Shown: positions 41,924 to 50,990 of the stretch, piece after piece | Numbering within the stretch: position 1 is the first letter of the stretch | Layout: each line of letters starts with the position of its first letter | Made by a program: the position numbers and the translations under genes | The notes under the pieces: generated by a model | The model's input: the letters and a program-made list of their open reading frames with translations, nothing else | What the model was told of the DNA's origin: nothing | The model's database searches: none | Assembly (NCBI RefSeq): GCF_014202315.1 | Contig: NZ_JACHGN010000029.1 | Coordinates: 1-64,000, forward strand | Length of the DNA stretch: 64,000 bases | Direction: 5' to 3' | Source: Thermocatellispora tengchongensis | Lineage (GTDB): Bacteria > Actinomycetota > Actinomycetes > Streptosporangiales > Streptosporangiaceae

Positions 41924-43272
41924 TCCCCTTCCTGCACCCCGGCGCCCGGCTGATCGACGGGCTCACCGGCCGCGAGCTGGCCGGCGACGCGCTGGTGCGC
42001 GAGATCCACGCCGCCGCCGAGCGCATGTTCGCGCTGCCGCCGGGCCTGATGCTCAGCGTCATGCCCGCCGACGCCCGCTCGGTGATCCGCTACCTGGCGG
42101 CGCTGCTGTCGCGGCGGCCGATCGCGCTGCTCGATCCCGGCATCCGCGGCGAGGCCCTGCTCGACCTGGTCAACCGGTTCACGCCCGCGATCGTGGCGGG
42201 CCCGCCGCCCGCCGCCGCCACGCCCGACGGCTACCGCACCGGGAGCGAGACCTACTGGATCCGCGCCGGCGCCCCGCCGCACCATCCCGAGCTGGGGGTG
42301 CTGCTCGCCACCTCCGGCTCCACCGGCAACCCCAAGCTGGTACGCCTGTCGCGCCCGGCCGTGGCCGCCAACGCCCGCGCGGTGGCCCAGGCGCTCGGCC
42401 TGACCCCCGGCGACCTGTGGCCCACCACGCTCTCGCTGCACTACACCTACGGGCTGACCACGCTCAACGCCCATCTGGCGGCCGGGGGCGGGGTGCTGGT
42501 GACCGGCCACTCCCTGCTCGACCGCGAGTTCTGGGAGCTGTCCGACTCCCACGGCGCCACCTCGCTGGCCGCGGTGCCGTACCACTTCGAGATCCTGGCC
42601 CGGCTGCGCTTCGACGCCGCCGACCACCCCAAGCTGCGCATGATCACCCAGGCCGGAGGGCGGCTGTCGGAGCAGCGGATCGCCGACTTCGCCCGGCGCA
42701 TGGCCGTCACCGGCGGCCACCTGGTCAAGATGTACGGCATGACCGAGGCACCGCGCATGTCGGTGCTGGCCCCCGAGCGACTGGCCGACAAGATCGGCTC
42801 GGTGGGCACGGCGATCCCCGGCGGCGCGCTGTCGATCGACGACGGCGAGGTGGTCTACGAGGGGCCCAACGTGATGATGGGCTACGCCGAGTGCGGGGCC
42901 GACCTGGCGCGCGGCGACGACCTGTGCGGCGTGATCCGCACCGGCGACCTGGGCCACCTCGACGACGACGGCTTCCTCTACCTCGATGGGCGCATCCGGC
43001 GCATCGGCAAGGTGTTCGGCGTGCGGGTCAACCTCGACGACGTCGAGCGGATGCTGGCCGGGCGCGGCCTGCCGGTGGCCGTGGTGGGCGGCGACGACCG
43101 GCTGGTGGTGTGGGCCGAAGGGCTCGACCGCGCGGGGTGCGCCGAGACGGCCCGCGAGCTGGCCGCGGGGCTGCGCACCCACCCGTCGGGCATCGACGTG
43201 CGCGGGATCGGCGCGCTGCCCCTGCTCCCCACCGGCAAGATCGACTACCGCACGCTGGAGAACATGCCATGA
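41920..43272 (+). CDS. AMP-forming acyl ligase (ANL superfamily)
   Basis: Adenylates a carboxylic acid and probably loads it on the adjacent ACP or on CoA. 450 aa, shorter than typical acyl-CoA synthetases. The P-loop-like motif TSGSTGNPK (131-139), MYGMTEAPRMS (about 269-279), the RTGDLGHLDDDGFLY hinge region and the C-terminal catalytic Lys in LPTGKIDYRTL are present. The GTG start overlaps the SDR stop. The next gene overlaps by 4 nt. Substrate unknown. Confidence 0.88.
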   Translation: MIPFLHPGARLIDGLTGRELAGDALVREIHAAAERMFALPPGLMLSVMPADARSVIRYLAALLSRRPIALLDPGIRGEALLDLVNRFTPAIVAGPPPAAATPDGYRTGSETYWIRAGAPPHHPELGVLLATSGSTGNPKLVRLSRPAVAANARAVAQALGLTPGDLWPTTLSLHYTYGLTTLNAHLAAGGGVLVTGHSLLDREFWELSDSHGATSLAAVPYHFEILARLRFDAADHPKLRMITQAGGRLSEQRIADFARRMAVTGGHLVKMYGMTEAPRMSVLAPERLADKIGSVGTAIPGGALSIDDGEVVYEGPNVMMGYAECGADLARGDDLCGVIRTGDLGHLDDDGFLYLDGRIRRIGKVFGVRVNLDDVERMLAGRGLPVAVVGGDDRLVVWAEGLDRAGCAETARELAAGLRTHPSGIDVRGIGALPLLPTGKIDYRTLENMP

Positions 43273-44312
43273 CCGGCCTGTTCACCCTGACGAGCGCCGA
43301 GCGCGAGGCGCGGCTGCTGCCCGAGCTGGCCGCGCTCACCGAGCACCACCGGCGCTCCTGCGCCCCCTACCGGCGCATCCTCGACGCGATCGGGGCCGCG
43401 CCGCCGTGGGATCGGGTGGCCGGGCTGCCCTGGCTGCCGGTGCGGCTGTTCAAGACGCACGAGCTGAAGAGCATCCCCGACGCCGAGGTGTTCCGGGTGC
43501 TCACCTCCAGCGGCACCAGCGGCGGCGGGCGCAGCCGCATCCACCTCGACCGCGCCGCCGCCGCGGCCCAGCCGCGCATGCTCGCCGCCACGCTGCGCCA
43601 GGTGCTCGGCCCCGAGCGGCTGCCGATGCTCATCGTGGACACCCGGTCGGTGGTGACCGACCCGGCGCTCAGCGCGCGCGGCGCGGGCGTGCTCGGCATG
43701 ATGAACCTCGGCCGCGCCCACACCTTCGCCCTGGACGAGCGCGGCGCGCCCGACCCGGAGGCCGTCAAGGGCTTCCTGGCCGCGCACGGCGGGCGGCCGT
43801 TCCTGATCTTCGGCTTCACGTTCATGGCCTGGCTGCACCTGTACGCGCCGGCCCGCGAACACGGCCTGGATCTGTCCAACGGCGTGCTGATCCACTCCGG
43901 CGGCTGGAAGAAGCTGGCCGACCGGGCGGTGAACCCGGCCGAGTTCCGCGCGAAGTTCGCCGCCGACACCGGGCTGCGCCGCATCCACGACTTCTACGGC
44001 ATGGTCGAGCAGATCGGCACGATCTTCCTGGAAGGCCCCGACGGCTGCGGCCTGTACTGCCCCGACTTCGCCGACGTCGTGATCCGCGAGCCCGAGACCT
44101 GGCGTGAGGCCCCGGTCGGCACGCCGGGCGTGATCGAGGTGGTGAGCACCCTGCCCACCTCCTATCCGGGGCACGTGCTGCTCACCGAGGACCTCGGGAT
44201 CGTGCACGGCATCGACGACGGCGCCTGGCCCGGCAAGCGCTTCTCGGTGCTCGGCCGCCTGCCCCGCGCCGAGGCCCGGGGGTGCGGCGACACCTACCAG
44301 GAGGCCGCGTGA
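43269..44312 (+). CDS. LuxE-like acyl-protein synthetase
   Basis: Member of the acyl-protein synthetase (LuxE, PF04443) family, 347 aa. In luminous bacteria LuxE activates fatty acids as acyl-AMP and hands them to LuxC. The nucleotide loop TSSGTSGGGRS is at 79-89, followed by LPMLIVDTRSV, IFGFTFMAWLHL and HDFYGMVEQIGTIF, which match the family pattern. Overlaps both neighbours by 4 nt, directly before a LuxC-like reductase. No luxA/B is present, so light production is not implied; these pairs also occur in polysaccharide gene clusters. Confidence 0.88.
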   Translation: MTGLFTLTSAEREARLLPELAALTEHHRRSCAPYRRILDAIGAAPPWDRVAGLPWLPVRLFKTHELKSIPDAEVFRVLTSSGTSGGGRSRIHLDRAAAAAQPRMLAATLRQVLGPERLPMLIVDTRSVVTDPALSARGAGVLGMMNLGRAHTFALDERGAPDPEAVKGFLAAHGGRPFLIFGFTFMAWLHLYAPAREHGLDLSNGVLIHSGGWKKLADRAVNPAEFRAKFAADTGLRRIHDFYGMVEQIGTIFLEGPDGCGLYCPDFADVVIREPETWREAPVGTPGVIEVVSTLPTSYPGHVLLTEDLGIVHGIDDGAWPGKRFSVLGRLPRAEARGCGDTYQEAA

Positions 44313-45544
44313 GCGCGGTGGAGCTGCGGCTGCCGGCCGGAGGGCTCGCGCCGGTCGCCGAGGTGCTGGCGCAGGTCGCCGCGGAGCCGGCGGACGGGCC
44401 GCTGACCGTGGGCGACGAGCGGGTGCGCGGGTTCCTGGAGGCCGTGGCCCGCCGGCTGGCCTCCCCCGGCGTGGCGCGCACCCACCCCGAGCTGGTCCCG
44501 CTGGGGTTCTTCCTGCGCCGGGCCGAGGTCTCCCGGGCGCTGGAGCGGCTGCACGCCGCGACCGGCGACGCCGCCCTGCGGATGCCGCGCGGGCTGGTGC
44601 TGCACATCCCGCCGGCCAACGTGGACACCGTGTTCGTCTACTCGTGGGCGCTGTCGGCGCTGGCCGGCAACCACAACGTCGTACGGTTGTCGCCGCGCGC
44701 CGGCGAGGCGGCGCTGACCGTGCTCGACGTGCTGCTCGACGTGCTGGCCGACGCCCACCCGGCGGTGGCCGCCTCGCAGCGGGTGATCTCCTACGACCGC
44801 TCCGACGAGGTCACCGCGGCGCTGTCGGCGGCGTGCGACCTGCGGGTGGTGTGGGGCGGCGACGCGGCCGTGCGCGCGATCAGGCGCCATCCGCTCGCCC
44901 CGCACGCCCGCGACCTGACCTTCCCCGACCGCTCGTCGTTCGCGGTGATCGGGGCCGCCGCCTGGCTGTCGGCGGTGGAGGAGGCACGCGAGCGGGCGGT
45001 CGAGGGCTTCGCCAACGACGCCTACTGGTTCGGCCAGGCGGCCTGCGCCTCGCCGCGTACCGTGTACTGGATCGGGCCGCCCGAGGTGGCGCGGCCGGCG
45101 CGCGACGACTTCACCGCCCGGCTGGCCGAGCTGGCCGCGCGGCGCTGGCCGGTGGACGCGGCCATGGCGGTGCACAAGCACGTCGCGGCCTACGGCATGG
45201 CCGCCGACGGCGGCGCGGCGCGGGTGGCCTTCCACGGCAACGCGCTGGCGGTGCTCGACCTGGCCGATCCCGCCGCCCCGCCCCGGCACTGGCTGGGCAC
45301 GGGCACCTTCGCGCACGCCCGCCTCGACGCGCTCGCCGACCTCACCGCCGTGGTGCGGCGCAAGGACCAGACGATGACCCACTTCGGCCTGACGCCCGAG
45401 GAGCTGCACGCGCTGGCCCGCGCACTGGCCGGGCGCGGCGTGGACCGCATGGTGCCCTTCGGCGCCGCCCTCGGCTTCAGCGGCGTCTGGGACGGCTACG
45501 ACCTGCTCCCCGAATTCACCCGCTTGGTAACTATCACCCCATAA
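44309..45544 (+). CDS. LuxC-like acyl-CoA/acyl-protein reductase
   Basis: NADPH-dependent fatty acyl reductase (LuxC, PF05893) giving the aldehyde, 411 aa. The catalytic Cys246 lies in FGQAACASPRTVYW, and the Rossmann-type segment RGLVLHIPPANVDTVFVYSW (about 94-113) marks the cofactor side. GTG 44309 has AGGAGG 5 nt ahead and overlaps the LuxE-like stop. It is the last gene of the acyl operon; a dyad (45546-45570) follows the stop. The product could be a long- or short-chain aldehyde used to modify a sugar. Confidence 0.9.
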   Translation: MSAVELRLPAGGLAPVAEVLAQVAAEPADGPLTVGDERVRGFLEAVARRLASPGVARTHPELVPLGFFLRRAEVSRALERLHAATGDAALRMPRGLVLHIPPANVDTVFVYSWALSALAGNHNVVRLSPRAGEAALTVLDVLLDVLADAHPAVAASQRVISYDRSDEVTAALSAACDLRVVWGGDAAVRAIRRHPLAPHARDLTFPDRSSFAVIGAAAWLSAVEEARERAVEGFANDAYWFGQAACASPRTVYWIGPPEVARPARDDFTARLAELAARRWPVDAAMAVHKHVAAYGMAADGGAARVAFHGNALAVLDLADPAAPPRHWLGTGTFAHARLDALADLTAVVRRKDQTMTHFGLTPEELHALARALAGRGVDRMVPFGAALGFSGVWDGYDLLPEFTRLVTITP

Positions 45545-45545
45545 G

Positions 45546-45570
45546 CCATGAACTTCGCATGACTTCATGG
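45546..45570. promoter_or_regulatory. Dyad between the acyl operon and the first deacetylase
   Basis: CCATGAA (45546-45552) and TTCATGG (45564-45570) are perfect 7-bp arms around an 11-nt spacer, directly after the LuxC-like stop and 26 nt before the next GTG. May be an operator or a weak terminator. Confidence 0.4.
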
Positions 45571-45595
45571 TGAGATACCGTCCGGGCGCACTGAG

Positions 45596-46387
45596 GTGAG
45601 GAAGGGCGGAAGGGCGATAAGGCGGCGGGTTGGCGCCGCGCTGCTGGCCGGGGCCATCACGGCCGCCGCGCTGGTCGGCGCGGGCGAGAGCGCGAGCGCG
45701 GCACGAAGCGGCACCCAGGCGGCACCGGCAGCGGCACCGAAATCGGCACCGGAAACGGCACTGGAAACGGCGTCGAAAGCGGTGGACTGCGCCAGGGTGA
45801 AGTGCATCGCGCTCACCTTCGACGACGGGCCGTCCGCCTCCACCGCCAAGCTGCTGGACACGCTGAAGAGGCACCGGGCCAAGGCCACGTTCTTCCTGGT
45901 CGGCAGGCAGGTGGAGAAGCGGCCCGGCGTGGCCCGCCGGATGGCCCGCGAAGGGCACGAGATCGGCAACCACACCTACTCCCACGCCCGGCTGACCGAG
46001 CTGAGCGAGCAGGAGATCCTGGCGGAGGTCACCGACGCCCAGCAGGCGATCCGGGCCGCGACCGGACGCGAGCCGGCGCTGATGCGCCCGCCGTTCGGCG
46101 CCGTGGACGAGCGGGTCCAGGCGGTGGCCGAGTTCGCCGGTCTGCCGGTCGTGATGTGGACCGGCAGCACCCGCGACTGGGAGCTGAAGGACACCCGGAA
46201 GATCGCTGCGAAGGCACTCGGTCTGGCCCGGCGCGACGCGGTGATCCTGATGCACGACATCGTGCCCCAGACCGTCGCCGCGATGCCGAAGATCCTCACT
46301 GAGCTGCGCGAACGCGGCTACCACGTGGTCACGGTGTCCTCGGTGCTGCGCGGCCGGGAGCTCGCGCCGGGGCAGCGCTACCCGTGA
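45596..46387 (+). CDS. Secreted polysaccharide deacetylase (NodB domain), first copy
   Basis: Carbohydrate esterase family 4 enzyme removing N- or O-acetyl groups from peptidoglycan or another wall glycan, 263 aa. Signal peptide (about 1-35), an Ala/Pro spacer, then the NodB domain: motif 1 LTFDDGPS (catalytic Asp and metal Asp), motif 2 HEIGNHTYSH, motif 3 RPPFGAVDER, motif 4 near TRDW, motif 5 ILMHD. GTG 45596. The domain is closely similar to that of the next gene, so the two are tandem paralogues. Follows the surface-polymer cluster on the same strand. Confidence 0.92.
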   Translation: MRKGGRAIRRRVGAALLAGAITAAALVGAGESASAARSGTQAAPAAAPKSAPETALETASKAVDCARVKCIALTFDDGPSASTAKLLDTLKRHRAKATFFLVGRQVEKRPGVARRMAREGHEIGNHTYSHARLTELSEQEILAEVTDAQQAIRAATGREPALMRPPFGAVDERVQAVAEFAGLPVVMWTGSTRDWELKDTRKIAAKALGLARRDAVILMHDIVPQTVAAMPKILTELRERGYHVVTVSSVLRGRELAPGQRYP

Positions 46388-46487
46388 CCTCCGGGATTCC
46401 TGTGAAGCTTGGGACGAAATTTACAGCTTGGGGCGGTACGGTATACGGCTCCGAGTAAGTTCCCGAGATTTGCGAGGAGCACCCCCG

Positions 46488-47270
46488 ATGGCTCGCCATC
46501 ACCGCGCCCGGCTCACCCTCGCCGTGGCGCTCTCATCCGCACTGCTCGGCCTGGCGGCGCCCCCCGCCCAGGCGAGCACCGACCAGGGACCCAAGAAGGA
46601 GCCGAAGAAGACCACGAAGATCGACTGCGCGAAGGTGAAGTGCATCGCGCTCACCTTCGACGACGGGCCGGGCAAGTACGCCGACAAGCTGCTGGACACC
46701 TTCAAGAAGCACAAGGCCAAGGCCACGTTCTTCCTGGAGGGCCAGTACGTCAAGTCGCGCCCGGCCTTCGCCAAGCGCATGGTGACCGAAGGCCATGAGA
46801 TCGGCAACCACAGCTACACCCACCCGCACTTCCGCGAGATCAGCGACTACCAGATCCGCGAGGAGCTGGAGTCGACCGCCGAGATCGTGAAGAAGGTCAC
46901 CGGCAAGAGCCCGACCATGATCCGCCCGCCGTACGGCGAGTTCGACGAGCGGGTCGTGTCGATCGCGACCGAGATGGGCCTGCCGATCGTGCTGTGGAAC
47001 GGCGGATCGCGCGACTGGGCCACCAAGAACGAGGACGCGATCTACAAGGAAGTGCTGCGCAGCGCCAAGCGCGACGGCGTGATCCTGATGCACGACTGGG
47101 TGCAGCAGACCGTCACCGTGATGCCCAGGCTGCTCACCGCCCTGGAGAAGCAGGGCTACCACATGGTGACGGTCACCGACCTGCTGCGCGACGGCCGCAA
47201 GCTGGAGCCGGGCGAGATCTACCCCGACCCCGACGTGCAGCCGAGCGAGCTGGAGTCGCCCGCGGTGTGA
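46488..47270 (+). CDS. Secreted polysaccharide deacetylase (NodB domain), second copy
   Basis: CE4 deacetylase, 260 aa. ATG 46488 has GAGGAG 8 nt ahead and is followed by a typical signal peptide ending near AQA (about 27-29) and a Lys-rich spacer. NodB motifs: LTFDDGPG, HEIGNHSYTH, RPPYGEFDER, SRDW, ILMHDW. It shares the CIALTFDDGP-type core with the first copy but is distinct in the linker and C-terminus. An AT-richer gap of 100 bp precedes it, so it has its own promoter. Convergent with guaA. Confidence 0.93.
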   Translation: MARHHRARLTLAVALSSALLGLAAPPAQASTDQGPKKEPKKTTKIDCAKVKCIALTFDDGPGKYADKLLDTFKKHKAKATFFLEGQYVKSRPAFAKRMVTEGHEIGNHSYTHPHFREISDYQIREELESTAEIVKKVTGKSPTMIRPPYGEFDERVVSIATEMGLPIVLWNGGSRDWATKNEDAIYKEVLRSAKRDGVILMHDWVQQTVTVMPRLLTALEKQGYHMVTVTDLLRDGRKLEPGEIYPDPDVQPSELESPAV

Positions 47271-47277
47271 CCCGGGG

Positions 47278-48852
47278 TCACTCCCACTCGATGGTGCCCG
47301 GCGGCTTGCTGGTCACATCGAGCACCACCCGGTTGATCTCGCGCACCTCGTTGGTGATCCGGGTGGAGATCCGCGAGAGCACGTCGTAGGGCACCCGCGC
47401 CCAGTCGGCGGTCATGGCGTCCTCCGAGGTGACGGGCCGGAGCACGACCGGATGGCCGTAGGTCCGCCCGTCGCCCTGGACGCCGACCGAGCGCACGTCC
47501 GCGAGGAGCACCACCGGGCACTGCCAGATGTCACGGTCGAGCCCGGCACGGGACAGCTCCTCGCGGGCGATGGCGTCGGCCTCGCGCAGGATCTCCAGGC
47601 GCTCACGGGTGACCGCGCCGATGATCCGGATGCCCAGCCCCGGGCCGGGGAACGGCTGCCGCCACACCATCGCCGCGGGCAGGCCCAGCTCCTCGCCCGC
47701 CCGGCGCACCTCGTCCTTGAACAGGGTGCGCAGCGGCTCGACCAGCTCGAAGGCCAGGTCGTCGGGGAGCCCGCCCACGTTGTGGTGGGACTTGATGTTG
47801 GCGGTGCCCGTGCCGCCGCCCGACTCGACCACGTCGGGGTAGAGCGTGCCCTGCACCAGGAAGTCGACCGCGCCGTCGGCGCCGGCCAGGATCGCGCGCT
47901 GCTCGTCCTCGAAGACCCGGATGAACTCCCGGCCGATGATCTTGCGCTTCTCCTCCGGCTCGGTGACCCCCTCAAGCGCCTTGAGGAACTGGTCGGAGGC
48001 GTCCACCACCCGCAGGTTCACCCCGGTGGCGGCCACGAAGTCGCGCTCGACCTGCTCGGCCTCGCCCTTGCGCAGCAGCCCGTGATCGACGAACACGCAG
48101 GTCAGCCGGTCGCCGATGGCCCGCTGCACGATCGCCGCGGCGACCGCGGAATCGACGCCGCCCGACAGCGCGCAGATCGCCCGCCCCTCGGGCCCGATCT
48201 GCTTGCGCACCGCCTCGACCGCGTCCTCGACGATGTTCAGCATGGTCCACGTGGGCCGGCAGCCCGCGGCGTCGAGGAAGTGCTTCATCACGGCCTGGCC
48301 GTGCTCGGAGTGCAGCACCTCGGGGTGGAACTGCACGCCGTACAGCCCCTTGCCGGGGTGCTCGAACGCCGCGACCGGGGTCTCGGCCGTGGCCGCGGTG
48401 ACCGCGAACCCCTCGGGCGCGGCGGCCACGGCGTCGCCATGGGACATCCACACCCGCTGCGCGGCCGGCAGCCCGGCGAACAACACGCCCTCGGACAGCA
48501 CGTTGAGGTCGGTGCCGCCGAACTCGGCCACGCCGGTGCGCGCCACCTGGCCGCCGAGCGCCTGGGCCATGGCCTGGAACCCGTAGCAGATGCCGAAGGT
48601 CGGCACCCCGGTCTGGAACAGCCCGACCGGCACCGAGGGCGCGTCGTCGGCGTACACCGACGACGGCCCGCCGGAGAGGATGATCGCCTTCGGCTTCTTG
48701 GCCAGCATCTCCTCCACCGGCATCGACCACGGCACGATCTCGGAGTAGACGTGGCATTCGCGCACGCGGCGCGCGATGAGCTGCGCGTACTGCGCGCCGA
48801 AGTCGACGACGAGAACGGTGTCGAAATCCGACACGTGATCGGACACGCGCAT
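47278..48852 (-). CDS. guaA: GMP synthase (glutamine-hydrolysing)
   Basis: Converts XMP to GMP with glutamine and ATP; cytoplasmic purine enzyme of 524 aa. The class I amidotransferase domain (about 10-200) has nucleophile Cys89 in [11 protein letters not shown] and His176/Glu178 in FHPEV. The ATP-pyrophosphatase loop is SGGVDS (230-235) and the C-terminal dimerisation domain ends in the family hallmark [10 protein letters not shown] start at ATG 48852 near the domain start; GTGs a few codons later or an ATG at 48909 are also in frame. Convergent with the deacetylase, 7 nt between stops. Confidence 0.97.
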   Translation of the reverse strand: MRVSDHVSDFDTVLVVDFGAQYAQLIARRVRECHVYSEIVPWSMPVEEMLAKKPKAIILSGGPSSVYADDAPSVPVGLFQTGVPTFGICYGFQAMAQALGGQVARTGVAEFGGTDLNVLSEGVLFAGLPAAQRVWMSHGDAVAAAPEGFAVTAATAETPVAAFEHPGKGLYGVQFHPEVLHSEHGQAVMKHFLDAAGCRPTWTMLNIVEDAVEAVRKQIGPEGRAICALSGGVDSAVAAAIVQRAIGDRLTCVFVDHGLLRKGEAEQVERDFVAATGVNLRVVDASDQFLKALEGVTEPEEKRKIIGREFIRVFEDEQRAILAGADGAVDFLVQGTLYPDVVESGGGTGTANIKSHHNVGGLPDDLAFELVEPLRTLFKDEVRRAGEELGLPAAMVWRQPFPGPGLGIRIIGAVTRERLEILREADAIAREELSRAGLDRDIWQCPVVLLADVRSVGVQGDGRTYGHPVVLRPVTSEDAMTADWARVPYDVLSRISTRITNEVREINRVVLDVTSKPPGTIEWE

Positions 48853-48977
48853 AACCCCCAGAAGCCGGACCAGCGGAAAGACCAGTCTATCCGCCCTCGG
48901 GGCGTGCACAGGTGGAGCCGCCGATTGGCAGATCTCGCCGATGACGTGCGGCGGCCCGGGTCTTCTACCGTGCTGTC

Positions 48978-50231
48978 ATGAGACCTCCCGACCTGCTGAT
49001 CCGCAACGCGGCCCTGCGAGGGCGCGCGGGCAGGTGGACGCTGGCCGCGACCGCGGGCCACCTCACGCTGATCGCGCGGGACGACCCCGCCCTGCCGGAC
49101 GCCGCGACGACCATCGACGCCGACGGCGCGCTGGTCACCGAGCCGTTCGTGGACGCGCACCTGCACCTGTGCAAGGTGCGCACCCTGGACGCCGCGGGCC
49201 CGGCGGCGCTCGCCCACTACACCGGCGACGGGATGGGCGCGGCCATGGCCGCGATCGAGGGCGCGGCGGCGGTCAAGCGGGACCAGACCACCGAGGACGT
49301 GCTCGCCCGCGCCCGCCCCGTGCTGCGCGAGTCCGTACGCCACGGCGTGCGCGCCGTCCAGGCGTTCGCCGACGTCGATCCCAAGGCCGACCTGACCGGC
49401 GTGGACGCCCTGCTCACCCTGCGCGAGGAGTTCCACGGCCTGGTGGAGATCGCGGTGGTGGCCTTCCCGCAGGACGGCCTGCTGCGCGAGCCCGGCACCG
49501 AGGAGCTGCTGGTGGAGGCGATCCGGCGGGGCGCGGACGTGGTGGGCGGCATCCCGTGGATCGAGTGGACCGACGCCGACGCCGCCGAGCACGTCAACCG
49601 GGTGACCGATCTGGCGCTGGAACACGGGCTGCGGGTGGCGATGCTGGTGGACGACGCGGGCGACCCCGGGCTGCGTACGACGGAGATGCTGGCCCAGGCG
49701 CTGCTGGACCGGCGGATGGCCGGTCGCGGCAGCGCGCAGCACGCCCGCGCGATGGCGCTGTACCCCGAGCCGTACCTGCGCCGCCTCACCGGCCTGTGCC
49801 GCGCGGCCGGGCTGGGGTTCGTCACCGACCCGCACACCGGGCCGCTGCACCTGCCCGCGCTCACCCTGGCCGCGGCCGGGGTGCCGGTGGCGCTGGGCCA
49901 GGACGACATCGAGGACGCCTACTACCCCTTCGGGCGGCACAACCTGCTGGAGGTCGCGTTCCTGGCCGCGCACCTGCTCGGCGCGCGGACGGACCCCGAC
50001 CTGGAGCGCCTGTACGACATGGTGACGGTGGACGCCGCCCGGGTGATCGGCCGGCCCGCCGCCCGCCTGGAGCCCGGGGCGCCCGCCGACCTGGTGGTCC
50101 TGGACGGCCGCACCGTCCGCGAGGCGCTGACCCGGCACGCCCCGCCCCGGCACGTGATCGTCGGGGGCAGGGTCGTCGCGAGCACCACCACGACCACCGA
50201 GTTCTCCGGCATTCCGGCCGTAAAGTCATGA
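48978..50231 (+). CDS. Amidohydrolase, cytosine-deaminase-like with altered metal site
   Basis: Metal-dependent hydrolase of 417 aa resembling CodA/AtzF-type cytosine deaminases. The N-terminal HxH (His61, His63 in FVDAHLHLCK) and the conserved Gln in FPQDG (about 165) are kept, as is a His near 255. However, the segment matching VHCDE of CodA reads MLVDD here (222-226), replacing the metal His by Leu and the catalytic Glu by Asp, and the later GHDD reads GQDD (307-310). The fold is therefore clear, but activity may differ. Downstream it is followed by the PIG-L gene 12 nt later, suggesting an operon. Confidence 0.8.
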   Translation: MRPPDLLIRNAALRGRAGRWTLAATAGHLTLIARDDPALPDAATTIDADGALVTEPFVDAHLHLCKVRTLDAAGPAALAHYTGDGMGAAMAAIEGAAAVKRDQTTEDVLARARPVLRESVRHGVRAVQAFADVDPKADLTGVDALLTLREEFHGLVEIAVVAFPQDGLLREPGTEELLVEAIRRGADVVGGIPWIEWTDADAAEHVNRVTDLALEHGLRVAMLVDDAGDPGLRTTEMLAQALLDRRMAGRGSAQHARAMALYPEPYLRRLTGLCRAAGLGFVTDPHTGPLHLPALTLAAAGVPVALGQDDIEDAYYPFGRHNLLEVAFLAAHLLGARTDPDLERLYDMVTVDAARVIGRPAARLEPGAPADLVVLDGRTVREALTRHAPPRHVIVGGRVVASTTTTTEFSGIPAVKS

Positions 50232-50243
50232 ACCCATAAAGTC

Positions 50244-50969
50244 ATGAGCATGGAGCAACTGGAGACGCTGCCCGAGGACTGGACCCGCGCGCTCGCCATC
50301 GCGGCCCACCCCGACGATCTGGAGTACGGCGCGGCCGGGGCCATCGCCCGGTGGACCGACGCCGGCAAGGACGTGCGCTACCTGCTGGTGACCCGGGGTG
50401 AGGCGGGCATCGACGGCATCCCACCGCACGAGTGCGGCCCGCTGCGCGAGGCCGAGCAGCGGGCGGGCGCGGCCGAGGTCGGCGTGTCGGTGGTGGAGTT
50501 CCTGGACCACCGCGACGGCGTGATCGAGTACGGCCTGCCGCTCCGCCGCGACCTGGCCGCCGCGATCCGCCGCCACCGGCCGGAGATGATCATCACCGGG
50601 AACCACCGCGACACCTGGGGCGGCGGCGGGTGGAACAGCCCCGACCACCGCAACGTCGGCCGTGCCGTGCTCGACGCGGTGGGCGACGCCGGCAACCGGT
50701 GGATCTTCCCCGACCTGGAGCCCGCCGAGCCGTGGCAGGGCGTCAAGTACGTCGCCGTCGCGGGCTCGCCCGAACCGACCCACGCCGTGGACATCTCGGC
50801 CACGCTGGACCGCGCCGTGGCCTCGCTGGAGGCGCACCGGGCCTACCTCGACGGGCTCGGCGACCACCCGATGGCCGCCGCCCGCGAGTTCCTGGAGTGG
50901 CTGGCCGACCTGACCGCCCCCCGCTACGGCGACCGCCGCGCGGCGGCGTTCGAGCTGTTCCCGATGTAG
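50244..50969 (+). CDS. PIG-L family deacetylase
   Basis: Zinc-dependent N-deacetylase of the GlcNAc-PI deacetylase/MshB-like superfamily, 241 aa. Metal motif AHPDD (His22, Asp24, Asp25) at the N-terminus and the second His in [15 protein letters not shown] (about 133-147), with the TRGEAG loop near 50-55. Cytoplasmic by sequence. Starts 12 nt after the amidohydrolase stop. Could act on mycothiol-like or glycan substrates; not assignable. Confidence 0.9.
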   Translation: MSMEQLETLPEDWTRALAIAAHPDDLEYGAAGAIARWTDAGKDVRYLLVTRGEAGIDGIPPHECGPLREAEQRAGAAEVGVSVVEFLDHRDGVIEYGLPLRRDLAAAIRRHRPEMIITGNHRDTWGGGGWNSPDHRNVGRAVLDAVGDAGNRWIFPDLEPAEPWQGVKYVAVAGSPEPTHAVDISATLDRAVASLEAHRAYLDGLGDHPMAAAREFLEWLADLTAPRYGDRRAAAFELFPM

Positions 50970-50990
50970 CGCGGGGTCAGGAGCGCGGGG

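Noticed and set aside
43269-45544. Bacterial luciferase (lux) operon
   Set aside because: LuxE- and LuxC-like genes are present but no luxA, luxB or luxD-like gene lies nearby.
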